Shown here piece by piece: positions 9,113-16,299 of a stretch of 28,097 bases of DNA; the first letter of the stretch is position 1, and each line of letters starts with the position of its first letter. This stretch comes from Bacteroidales bacterium. Its GTDB lineage: Bacteria > Bacteroidota > Bacteroidia > Bacteroidales > UBA932. The stretch is taken from NCBI GenBank assembly GCA_024689525.1, contig JAILDI010000050.1:1-28097 (forward strand), written 5' to 3'. The notes under the pieces are model-generated. The model did not search any database, was not told where the DNA came from, and worked only from the letters and a program-made list of their open reading frames with translations. A program made the position numbers and the translations under genes.

Positions 9113-10204
9113 TTATTCTCCTGCTTCTTTGAGCCTTTCCGCATTTTCCGCAATCTGGAGCTGGTCTATGCACTCCTGAATGTCGCCGTCCATGAAGACG
9201 GGAAGGTTGTACATGCTCCAGCCTATGCGGTGGTCTGTTACGCGGCCCTGGGGATAGTTGTATGTGCGGATCTTGGCAGAGCGGTCGCCCGTGGAAACCA
9301 TGGTCTTGCGCTTTGCGGCGATGCTGTCCAGATACTTCTGGTGTTCCATATTATATACGCGTGAACGGAGCTCCTCCATGGCCCTGTCCAGGTTCTTCAG
9401 CTGCGAGCGCTCTTCCTGGCACTGGACAACAATGCCGGTGGGGATATGGGTGAGACGCACTGCGCTGTAGGTTGTGTTCACGCCCTGTCCGCCGGGGCCC
9501 GATGCGCAGAACAGGTCCTTGCGGATATCGGCCGGATTCAGTTCGATATCGAACTCACCTGCCTCCGGGAACACGGCCACGGATGCGGCAGAGGTCTGGA
9601 TGCGGCCCTGGGTTTCCGTCTGGGGAACACGCTGAACACGATGGACGCCGGATTCGTATTTCATAATGCCGTAAACGCCATCAGTGGATGACGACAGCTT
9701 GAACACAATCTGCTTGAAGCCGCCTGCGGTGCCGGGTGCCTGGTCGCTGATTTCGAGCTTCCAGCCCTTCTGCTCCGCGAAATGCTGATACATACGGAAC
9801 AGGTCTCCAGCGAAGATAGCCGCCTCGTCGCCGCCGGTGCCGCCGCGGATTTCCACCATGGCGTTCTTGCCGTCGTCCGGATCGGCAGGGATAAGCAACA
9901 GCTTGATGTTCTGCTCCATATCCGGAATCTTCGGCTCCAGCTCCGCCAGCTCTTCACGGGCCATCTCCTTCAGGTCCTCATCCTTCTCGTTCATGAGGAT
10001 GTCCTTGGCCTGAGCCATCTCGTCCAGAGTCCTCTTGTACTCCAGACCGGCGGCAATGATGGGCTGCAACTGCTTGTAGTCCTTGTTCAGCTGAACGAAC
10101 TTCTTCATGTCCGCGATAACCTCCGGGTCCGCGAGCGATGCTTCCAGCTGCTTGTATTTGTCCTGAAGGCTTAAAACTTTCTCCAGGAGCGTGTTTTCTG
10201 CCAT
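9113..10204 (-). CDS. prfA: Peptide chain release factor 1
   Basis: RF1 recognises UAA and UAG stop codons and triggers hydrolysis of peptidyl-tRNA. The 363-residue product has the family's normal length. The peptidyl-hydrolysis motif GGQ is at 238-240 in [15 protein letters not shown], and the codon-reading PxT motif appears as PQT (194-196), which marks RF1 rather than RF2 (SPF). The segment [20 protein letters not shown] (120-139) is also typical. No programmed frameshift is present, as expected for RF1. It leads the prfA-queF-fabF operon from a well-formed promoter whose -33 element abuts the terminator of the upstream gene. The methyltransferase prmC, often next to prfA in other bacteria, is not here. 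Confidence 0.97.
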   Translation of the reverse strand: MAENTLLEKVLSLQDKYKQLEASLADPEVIADMKKFVQLNKDYKQLQPIIAAGLEYKRTLDEMAQAKDILMNEKDEDLKEMAREELAELEPKIPDMEQNIKLLLIPADPDDGKNAMVEIRGGTGGDEAAIFAGDLFRMYQHFAEQKGWKLEISDQAPGTAGGFKQIVFKLSSSTDGVYGIMKYESGVHRVQRVPQTETQGRIQTSAASVAVFPEAGEFDIELNPADIRKDLFCASGPGGQGVNTTYSAVRLTHIPTGIVVQCQEERSQLKNLDRAMEELRSRVYNMEHQKYLDSIAAKRKTMVSTGDRSAKIRTYNYPQGRVTDHRIGWSMYNLPVFMDGDIQECIDQLQIAENAERLKEAGE

Positions 10205-10225
10205 AACTTATATATAATAAGGGCG

Positions 10226-10257
10226 CAAAGATACGCATTTTTTTCGGTATAGCCAAA
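10226..10257 (-). promoter_or_regulatory. prfA operon promoter, Bacteroidetes type
   Basis: On the minus strand TTTG (10254-10257) is separated by 20 nt from TATCTTTG (10226-10233), an excellent match to the -33/-7 consensus. The prfA ATG at 10204 follows 21 nt after the -7 box. The -33 TTTG lies at the end of the T-run of the preceding gene's terminator. Confidence 0.75.
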
Positions 10258-10284
10258 AAAGGCCGGTTCCAATCTGGACCGGCC
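10255..10284 (-). terminator. Rho-independent terminator of the CDC-like gene
   Basis: The arms GGCCGGT and ACCGGCC, with two more inner pairs, form a GC-rich hairpin (10261-10284). In the minus direction it is followed at once by six T residues (10260-10255). It lies 25 nt after the stop codon of the CDC-like gene at 10309, so that gene ends its own transcript before the prfA promoter. Confidence 0.85.
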
Positions 10285-10308
10285 GTAATAAAGGACAGGA
10301 TCAGCTAT

Positions 10309-11964
10309 TTATCTCTGACCTCTGAGTTTCGTATGAGATGAACTGTGGATATAAGGAGTTGTACTGTCGCCTGACTTAACTCCCACGTAACCATTTATGG
10401 TAAAGTCGATTAAGCCGTCCTCGACATCAAATACGCCCTCGTTTGAATTCCTCCAGCCCTGGGTGCTGGGTTTCCAGCGCAACTGGAAGTGCATATCAGG
10501 ATCGGCATATTCACCCTCGGACAGAGGGAGGTCGAACTGCTCCTTGCTCCAGACATTCTTATGCTCGACCCACCTGTTATAACCGGAGATGCAACCGGAA
10601 GGAGTATCATAATAAACCTTTTGGCCGTTTGCGTTAATCCTATACACTTTGTAGTCGATCCTGAGTTTAATCTCGCCACCGGCCACGTGGGTGCACTTGT
10701 TCCTGAAGGTCACAGGGACGTGGCGCAGAGCAAGAGAATAATCATAAGTGGTGTAGCTGCCAAGAGTTGAACGATGGCAAATCTGCTGTGAGCCGATATA
10801 CGTGGTCACATAGGACATATTCACACCCTGGTTGATTTTGCTCATAGTCAGGGACTTGTCTCCGAGGGAAGCGATTACGCTTGCCACCGTACCGGCATCC
10901 TGGATCAGGCCAACTCCAAATGCGGGATCTCCACCGCGGATATAAACCGACTTGCTGGATTCCTTGCTGCTGGATGAACTGGTGATATCCGTAGTGGCAG
11001 AAACGCCGGAATATGAACCGGAAGCCTTGACATTCAGTTTGAAGTCGCTCGAACGGAACTCCTTGAGAACATACAGACGACGTCCGTAGCTCATCTGGCT
11101 CACGAACACCATAGGAGTGTTCCTGTTGTTCTGGAATACCCTTTTGATATCATCCACCGTCACGTTCTCGCCGAAGAGATAAGACCAGTCGTTATTGTGG
11201 GGCTGAACTACGACATTGTAATAAATCTGAGAGAAGTCGTCGATATGGGTGATGGACGATGAGGTCGATGTGGTAGACATCGAGGCGCTGAACTGGGCTG
11301 CGAATTTCACATCGACACCAGCCTTGATGGCGAACTCTTCAGTGCTGGAATAATCGCCGGTCACGCTCTTGATTCTTGCGGGCTGCCTGTAGCCGCTGTC
11401 ATAGAGCTGGCGTACAAGTTTGGACACCGCCTCCTGAATCTTTCCGAACTGGATGGGCACGTTCTCCACGATGAATGTATTGCCGCCGGTATCAATGTCA
11501 AGCATCACATCCACAGTACCCCTTGCGATACCGGTGACGGGCTTGGGGTTGCCGTCGGCAAGGCCCTGGTCGGCCCAAAGCAGAATGCCGGGGAAGATTG
11601 CGTTATTGTCTTCAATGAAAAAGGAAGAATCGTCCTTTCCTCCGGGGCCAAGCGTCGTCGTGTGCGGAGTGAGAACAAACAGGTCCTTACCCTGCATAAT
11701 ATAAGGGACTTTCGGGCCGGTTATGCTGCGGGTGAGAGATGTGCCGTCATCATATGTGGCCATTGTGTTGGAAAGATAATCGTTGATTGCCTTTCTCCTG
11801 GCCGCATCGCTGTTGGATGCCGTGGGTCTAGCAGTAGCGGTGCCGACAGGCCTCGTTGTGGTAGTGGTAGTTCCTCTTGTTCCTCTTGTTCCTCTGACCG
11901 GCCTCTGAGAATAGGCGGGAATTGCCATCAAAACGACGGCAGCGATTAAAAGAATCCTTTTCAT
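10309..11964 (-). CDS. Secreted cholesterol-dependent cytolysin (thiol-activated cytolysin) family / CDC-like pore-forming protein
   Basis: CDC-family proteins are secreted, oligomerise on membranes and insert beta-hairpins to form large pores. The 551-residue product starts with a signal peptide (MKRILLIAAVVLMAIPAYS) and a Thr/Arg-rich tract with RGT repeats (about 24-47). From about residue 60 it follows the order of perfringolysin-type toxins: AIFPGILLWADQGLADGNP (122-140; compare the YPAALQLAN segment), PMVFVSQMSYGRRLYVL (284-300; compare PLFVSNVAYGRTVFVKL), the paired glycines of RGGD (343-346), NMSYVTTYIG (382-391; compare PISYTSVFL), and a C-terminal domain (about 428-545). Ser/Thr-rich amphipathic stretches at 213-238 and 307-340 sit where the membrane hairpins would be. 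The undecapeptide equivalent (about 495-505) lacks the Cys and most Trp residues. It is a one-gene unit with its own promoter and terminator. The family call rests on motif order read by eye; target and lytic activity are unknown. Confidence 0.8.
   Translation of the reverse strand: MKRILLIAAVVLMAIPAYSQRPVRGTRGTRGTTTTTTRPVGTATARPTASNSDAARRKAINDYLSNTMATYDDGTSLTRSITGPKVPYIMQGKDLFVLTPHTTTLGPGGKDDSSFFIEDNNAIFPGILLWADQGLADGNPKPVTGIARGTVDVMLDIDTGGNTFIVENVPIQFGKIQEAVSKLVRQLYDSGYRQPARIKSVTGDYSSTEEFAIKAGVDVKFAAQFSASMSTTSTSSSITHIDDFSQIYYNVVVQPHNNDWSYLFGENVTVDDIKRVFQNNRNTPMVFVSQMSYGRRLYVLKEFRSSDFKLNVKASGSYSGVSATTDITSSSSSKESSKSVYIRGGDPAFGVGLIQDAGTVASVIASLGDKSLTMSKINQGVNMSYVTTYIGSQQICHRSTLGSYTTYDYSLALRHVPVTFRNKCTHVAGGEIKLRIDYKVYRINANGQKVYYDTPSGCISGYNRWVEHKNVWSKEQFDLPLSEGEYADPDMHFQLRWKPSTQGWRNSNEGVFDVEDGLIDFTINGYVGVKSGDSTTPYIHSSSHTKLRGQR
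11870..11896 (+). repeat. 9-bp tandem repeat (GTTCCTCTT, about 3 copies) in the CDC-like gene
   Basis: Three nearly complete copies of GTTCCTCTT follow each other and, on the coding minus strand, encode the RGT-RGT-RGT run just after the signal peptide. The unit is a multiple of three, so copy-number change would lengthen or shorten the tract without breaking the frame. Confidence 0.8.
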
Positions 11965-12000
11965 ATAATAATTATTGGTTAGTATGTTTCAGTGATATAG

Positions 12001-12032
12001 CAAAAATAGCCACTATCCTCTGAAAAAGCAAG
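12001..12032 (-). promoter_or_regulatory. Promoter of the CDC-like gene
   Basis: On the minus strand TATTTTTG (12001-12008) matches TAnnTTTG, with CTTG (12029-12032) exactly 20 nt upstream as a near-match to the -33 TTTG. The leader to the ATG at 11964 is about 30 nt. It is divergent from the mazG promoter. Confidence 0.6.
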
Positions 12033-12052
12033 AAAAAACCGAAAAAAGTCGC

Positions 12053-12060
12053 TATCTTTG
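12053..12060 (+). promoter_or_regulatory. -7 box of mazG, very close to the start codon
   Basis: TATCTTTG matches TAnnTTTG, and only four bases separate it from the mazG ATG at 12065. Transcription would be expected to begin at or near the ATG, so the mRNA may be leaderless. No clear -33 TTTG is seen on this strand. Confidence 0.5.
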
Positions 12061-12064
12061 GACT

Positions 12065-12856
12065 ATGCACACAAAAGAAGAGAAAATTGCGGCCTTCGGG
12101 CGTCTGCTGGACATTATGGACAAACTGCGGGAACAGTGCCCGTGGAACGCGGAACAGACATTCGACTCAATCCGCCGCCTCACCGAGGAGGAGGTTTATG
12201 AACTCAGCGACACCATCGTGGAAGGCGACCGCCAGGGCACCGCAAAAGAAATCGGCGACCTGATGTATCACCTGGTGTTCTATGCCCGCATCGGCCAGGA
12301 AGAAGGCGCTTTCGACATTGCCGACAGCATAAACAAGGTGTGCGACAAAATGGAATTCCGCCACCCCCACGTCTTCGGCCCCGATGCCGGAAAGGCAACC
12401 ACCGCAAAGGAAATCGCCGACACCTGGGAACTTGTAAAAGCGAAAGAAAAAGGCGGCAACAAACGCGTAATGTCCGGCATCCCCAAAACAATGCCAGCCC
12501 TGTTGAAGGCACTCTCAATGCAGGAAAAAGCCCGCGGCTGCGGCTTCGACTGGGAAAACCCCGCCGACGTCTGGGATAAAGTACAGGAAGAATGCAGCGA
12601 AGTATCCGGCGCCATCTCCACCGCCGATCCCTCCCGCATCGAAATGGAATTCGGTGACCTTCTCTTCAGCGTCATCAACGCCGCCCGCCTCTACGGCATC
12701 GACCCCGAAACCGCCCTCAACCGCAGCGCCGAAAAATTCCGCCGCCGCTTCACATACCTCGAAGAAAAAACCATCCGCGAAGGCCGCCTCCTCACCGACA
12801 TGACCATCCCCGAAATGGACGCCATCTGGGACGAAGCCAAATCCCTCGGCCTGTAG
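12065..12856 (+). CDS. mazG: Nucleoside triphosphate pyrophosphohydrolase MazG
   Basis: MazG hydrolyses NTPs and dNTPs to monophosphates and pyrophosphate, which helps clear aberrant nucleotides. The 263-residue product has the tandem MazG arrangement. The N-terminal domain has the metal-binding set LTEEEVYEL and KEIGDLMYHLVFYARIG, followed by MEFRHPHVFG (about 96-105). The C-terminal domain has VQEECSEVSGA and MEFGDLLFSVINAARLYG, ending in FRRRFTYLEE. The first domain aligns from the chosen ATG, with RLLDIMDKLREQCPWN near the front, so a later start would cut conserved sequence. The gene stands alone; its end is followed by the inverted-repeat element at 12869. It is divergent from the CDC-like gene. 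Confidence 0.95.
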   Translation: MHTKEEKIAAFGRLLDIMDKLREQCPWNAEQTFDSIRRLTEEEVYELSDTIVEGDRQGTAKEIGDLMYHLVFYARIGQEEGAFDIADSINKVCDKMEFRHPHVFGPDAGKATTAKEIADTWELVKAKEKGGNKRVMSGIPKTMPALLKALSMQEKARGCGFDWENPADVWDKVQEECSEVSGAISTADPSRIEMEFGDLLFSVINAARLYGIDPETALNRSAEKFRRRFTYLEEKTIREGRLLTDMTIPEMDAIWDEAKSLGL

Positions 12857-12868
12857 ACTTTTGAGGAC

Positions 12869-13106
12869 AATTCGAACAGTTAACAGGCAGGGCTTGTGCC
12901 CCTGAGTGCCATAGGCGAAAAATGGCTTGCGGGGTGGGTCGTGCAGTGAGCGGTTCTGCGCTAGCAGAATGACGGAGTATGTTTGAAGACGTTAGACGCG
13001 CCGAAGGCGTGGCTAAAAGGATGAGTTCGACGTCAAGCGAACGGGTTGGGGTCATTTTTTGACGTCAGGCCTCAGGGGTACAAGTCCTGACTTAACTGTT
13101 CGAATT
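12869..13106. repeat. 238-bp element bounded by long imperfect inverted repeats (possible MITE or structured RNA)
   Basis: The left arm (12869-12906) and right arm (13071-13106) are inverted copies. The outer 15 bases (AATTCGAACAGTTAA) match exactly, and an inner block (CTTGTGCCCCTGAG) matches with one difference that would be a G-U pair in RNA. Between the arms are several small hairpins: GCCAT/ATGGC (12908-12926), TTCTGC/GCAGAA (12954-12969), CGCC/GGCG (12999-13009) and GTTCG/CGAAC (13025-13042), plus GACGTCAA pairing with TTGACGTC (13029-13066). No convincing protein is encoded. A short non-autonomous repeat of MITE type and a folded non-coding RNA are both possible; neither is proven. Confidence 0.6.
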
Positions 13107-13227
13107 GCGGCGCAAAATGGATGTGATTGATAATCAATGAGATACGAAAAGTAAATGCGGCAAATTGCCGCATTTAAAATCAGGAAGTCGCTGATATACA
13201 GCGAATTACATTTTACGAGGGCAAAGG
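13107..13227. other. Gene-free spacer with small palindromes
   Basis: This AT-richer spacer completes the 371-bp gap between mazG and the HerA-like gene. It holds the palindrome ATTGATAATCAAT (13126-13138), the 11-bp hairpin at 13153-13175, and a smaller hairpin TCGCTG/CAGCGA (13188-13204). No coding region is seen. Confidence 0.5.
13153..13175. terminator. Possible bidirectional terminator hairpin between mazG and the HerA-like gene
   Basis: AAATGCGGCAA and TTGCCGCATTT form a perfect 11-bp inverted repeat around one base. Two convergent genes end on either side of it. The flanking T-runs are short on both strands, so the terminator role is tentative. Confidence 0.4.
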
Positions 13228-14832
13228 CTATTTTAGGAGATTGCCAAGGATGGAGCGGGTGAGGGTGGAGGTGGCGCTGCGGGTGGCGCTGTTGATCATC
13301 TTCTCGCCCACGGATTTCTTGGATTTGGTCTTTTTGCCCGTGACCGCACCCGTGACGGAGTTGGCAACGGAGGCGGCGGCGACGCCGGTGACGGCGGTGA
13401 GCACGGATTTGAGCACTTTGGAGCCGATGCCCTTGCCCTTCTTTTTCTCCTCTTCTTTCTTCTTCTTTTCTGCTTCCTTGGCTTCGGCGGCAGCAGCCTT
13501 TGCGGCGGCTTCCTCCTCTTCCATCTGCGCCTTCAGGGCTTCTGCCTCTTCGGTGGCCTTCGTAATCAACTCGTAGGCACTTTCACGGTCGATGGGATGG
13601 TCGTAGCGGCCGAACAGGCGGCTGCGGTGGATCACATCCGAGCGCTCCCCTTCCGAGATGGCGCCAATCTGGCTCAGCGGGAACAGGATCTTTGCACGTT
13701 CGACAACGCGGGGCGTGCCTTTTTCATCCAGGAGCGACACGAGAGCCTCACCCGTTTCGAGTTCGAGCAGGGTCTCATAGGTGTTGAACGCGGGGTTGGC
13801 GCGGAAGGTTTCTGCCGCCACCTTCACCGCCTTCTGGTCCTTGGGAGTGTAGGCGCGCAGAGCGTGCTGCACACGGTTGCCCAGCTGGCCGAGGATACTC
13901 TCAGGGACATCGGTAGGGCTCTGGGTGATGAAGTAGATGCCCACGCCCTTGGAACGGATGAGGCGGATCACCTGCTCGATCTTGTCCGTGAGGGCCTTGG
14001 AAGTGCCTTCGAAAAGCATGTGTGCCTCGTCGAAGAAGAACACCAGCTTGGGAAGGTCCATGTCGCCCACCTCCGGCAGAGTTGTATACAGCTCGGACAT
14101 GAGCCACAGCAGGAAGGTGGAGTAGAGCTTGGGCTGAAGCATCAGCTTATCTGCCGCAAGCACGTTCATGATGCCCTTGCCGCCCTCGCACTGGAGAAGG
14201 TCGTAGATATCGAAATCCGGCTCGCCGAAGAACTTGTCGCCGCCCTGGTTTTCCAGCTGCAGCAAAGCCCTCTGGATTGCGCCCACGGAGGCCGATGTCA
14301 CATTGCCGTAGGTCTCCGTATATTCAGCCGCGTTCTTCGCCACGAAGTTGAGCATTGCGCGAAGGTCCTTCAGGTCGATGAGCAGGAGGCCGTTGTCGTC
14401 GGCCACCTTGAACACGATGTTCAGCACACCGGTCTGGGTCTCATTGAGCTCCAGAAGGCGTCCCAGCATATCCGGGCCCATACGGGAGATGGTGCTGCGC
14501 ATAGGGTGTCCCTGCTCACCGTACACGTCGAAGAAACGCACGGGGCAGGCCTGGAACTTGGGATCTGAGATGCCGAACTCCGGCAGCCTTTTCTCGATGA
14601 AACCGCTCAGGCGGCCTTCCTTGGAGATACCGCTGAGGTCGCCCTTCATATCGGCCATGAAACAGGGCACGCCTGCCTGGCAGAAAGTCTCCGCCAGAAC
14701 CTGCAGGGTGACGGTTTTACCGGTACCGGTTGCACCGGCGATGAGTCCGTGACGGTTTGCCATCTTGCCCACCATCGAGATGGGTCCATTAGCTGAATGG
14801 GCCACATACAGCCCTCTTTCGTTATCTAACAT
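13228..14832 (-). CDS. HerA/FtsK-clan ATPase, DUF853 (YjgR-like)
   Basis: The 534-residue protein belongs to the DUF853 group of HerA-like ATPases, whose role is not established. The Walker A motif GATGTGKT is at 33-40 after NRHGLIA, with MADMKGDLSGISKEG close behind. The Walker B motif is in LVFFFDEAHMLFEG, and GIYFITQSPTDVPESILGQLGNRVQHALRAYTPKDQKAV follows as in E. coli YjgR. After about residue 420 there is a Glu/Ala/Lys-rich coiled-coil stretch, then a Lys/Ser/Thr-rich tail (VTGAVTGKKTKSKKS, then ATRSATSTLTRSILGNLLK). It starts 12 bp after the cstA stop and is the last gene of the operon that begins at 17525. Its link to CstA or RsmD is not obvious from function. Confidence 0.88.
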   Translation of the reverse strand: MLDNERGLYVAHSANGPISMVGKMANRHGLIAGATGTGKTVTLQVLAETFCQAGVPCFMADMKGDLSGISKEGRLSGFIEKRLPEFGISDPKFQACPVRFFDVYGEQGHPMRSTISRMGPDMLGRLLELNETQTGVLNIVFKVADDNGLLLIDLKDLRAMLNFVAKNAAEYTETYGNVTSASVGAIQRALLQLENQGGDKFFGEPDFDIYDLLQCEGGKGIMNVLAADKLMLQPKLYSTFLLWLMSELYTTLPEVGDMDLPKLVFFFDEAHMLFEGTSKALTDKIEQVIRLIRSKGVGIYFITQSPTDVPESILGQLGNRVQHALRAYTPKDQKAVKVAAETFRANPAFNTYETLLELETGEALVSLLDEKGTPRVVERAKILFPLSQIGAISEGERSDVIHRSRLFGRYDHPIDRESAYELITKATEEAEALKAQMEEEEAAAKAAAAEAKEAEKKKKEEEKKKGKGIGSKVLKSVLTAVTGVAAASVANSVTGAVTGKKTKSKKSVGEKMINSATRSATSTLTRSILGNLLK

Positions 14833-14844
14833 ATTGGTTAAGTT

Positions 14845-16299
14845 TTATTTGTTTCCTTTGTATTTCCAAATATAGAAAAGAATTGTGGAAATGGCAAATG
14901 TGGCCAGGCCGATGCCGGGGGCGGCGGCAGCCTTGATGCCGAAGCCCACCTTGTCCACCAGTATGAACGAGAGGCTCACGGCCGTCATAAAGCAGGCCGG
15001 AACCAGGGTGACAAGATACCACATACCCTTCTTGTTGCGGGTAAGGTACACCGTAATGGTCCACAGCGTGAACACCGCAAGCGTCTGGTTGCTCCAGCCG
15101 AAGTAGCGCCAGATAACGTTGAAGCCGTTTTCATCGGCAATGTTGAACCAGAGCATGAATCCCGATGCCACGAACAGCGGAATTGCGATAAGGAGGCGGT
15201 TGCGTACCGGTTTCTGGTCCAGGTGCAGGAAATCCGCAATGATCAGACGGGCGCTGCGGAATGCAGTATCGCCCGAAGTGATGGGCGCGGCCACAACGCC
15301 AAGGATGGCCAGTATGCCGCCCAGAAGGCCCAGCCAGGCCCAGGACACGCTGGACACCACCATAGGGGCCGATGCCGACTCCGCGGAGCCCACCGCCGCA
15401 GCACCACCGCCGAAGAAGAAATACGACGACACAGCCGCCCAGATAAGGGCCACGAGACCTTCCGTAATCATCGATCCGTAGAACACCGGACGGCCGAGTT
15501 TCTCGTTCTTCATGCAACGCGCCATAAGCGGGCTCTGAGTTGCGTGGAAGCCGGAAATTGCACCGCAGGCGATAGTGATGAACAGGCAGGGGAAAATGGG
15601 CTGAGCGCCGATTCCCGCCTTCTCGTTCCAGCCGCCGAGGCCGTCCCAAAGCTCCGGAATGGAGGGCCACTTGATAAAGAGGCACACCATAAGCGCCGCG
15701 GCCATGAACAGGAGTGCGAACGCGAACACCGGATAAATACGGCCGATTATCTTGTCGATGGGAAGCAGGGTTGCCACCACATAATAAGCGAAGATAATCA
15801 AAGCCCAGACAATCATCGGGATGCTGGAGCAGAAACCGGGCATTCCGTGAAGGATGATGGCGGGGCTGTACACGAACACCGATCCCACCATAGTCATAAG
15901 CAGGACGGTGAACACCAGCATCACCGTCTTGGTGCCCTTGCCCAGATACTTGCCCACAAGTTCCGGAAGACCTGCGCCCCCATGGCGTATCGACAGCATA
16001 CCGCTGAGATAATCGTGCACTGCACCGGCAAAGATGCAGCCCAGAACAATCCACAGGTAGCTGGCCGGGCCGAACTTGGCACCCATAATGGCGCCGAAGA
16101 TGGGCCCCGTTCCCGCAATGTTCAGGAACTGGATCATAAACACTTTCCAGGTGGGCATTGCAATGAAGTCCACACCGTCGGCCTTCTCGATGGCAGGGGT
16201 AACCCTCTTGGGATCCGGGCCGAACACCTTCTCCACGAAGGCTCCGTACAGGAAATAGCCCAGCACCAGGGCCGCTATACTGATAAGGAAAGAAAACAT
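14845..16299 (-). CDS. cstA: CstA-family carbon starvation protein / peptide or pyruvate transporter
   Basis: CstA-family proteins are multi-helix inner-membrane transporters; characterised relatives take up peptides (CstA) or pyruvate with protons (BtsT). The 484-residue product is the short form, against about 700 residues for the E. coli proteins. Family motifs are clear: FLNIAGTGPIFGAIMGAKFGP (about 58-78), CIFAGAVHDYLSGMLSIRHGG, the re-entrant-like SGFHATQSPLMARCM, and PITSGDTAFRSARLIIADFL. Around 12 or more hydrophobic segments are seen. The ATG overlaps the rsmD stop by one base (TAATG on the minus strand), which implies translational coupling. The substrate is not predictable from sequence alone. 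Long open frames on both strands within this gene are artefacts of GC-rich coding DNA. Confidence 0.9.
   Translation of the reverse strand: MFSFLISIAALVLGYFLYGAFVEKVFGPDPKRVTPAIEKADGVDFIAMPTWKVFMIQFLNIAGTGPIFGAIMGAKFGPASYLWIVLGCIFAGAVHDYLSGMLSIRHGGAGLPELVGKYLGKGTKTVMLVFTVLLMTMVGSVFVYSPAIILHGMPGFCSSIPMIVWALIIFAYYVVATLLPIDKIIGRIYPVFAFALLFMAAALMVCLFIKWPSIPELWDGLGGWNEKAGIGAQPIFPCLFITIACGAISGFHATQSPLMARCMKNEKLGRPVFYGSMITEGLVALIWAAVSSYFFFGGGAAAVGSAESASAPMVVSSVSWAWLGLLGGILAILGVVAAPITSGDTAFRSARLIIADFLHLDQKPVRNRLLIAIPLFVASGFMLWFNIADENGFNVIWRYFGWSNQTLAVFTLWTITVYLTRNKKGMWYLVTLVPACFMTAVSLSFILVDKVGFGIKAAAAPGIGLATFAISTILFYIWKYKGNK

Noticed and set aside
12792..13055. Minus-strand frame of 87 codons crossing the mazG end and the inverted-repeat element
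   Set aside because: It overlaps the 3' end of mazG and runs through hairpin-rich repeat DNA; the translation shows no domain.
13107..13227. Attachment site or insertion-sequence end suggested by the ATTGATAATCAAT palindrome
   Set aside because: No transposase, integrase or direct repeats are seen beside it, so the palindrome is reported only as part of the spacer.
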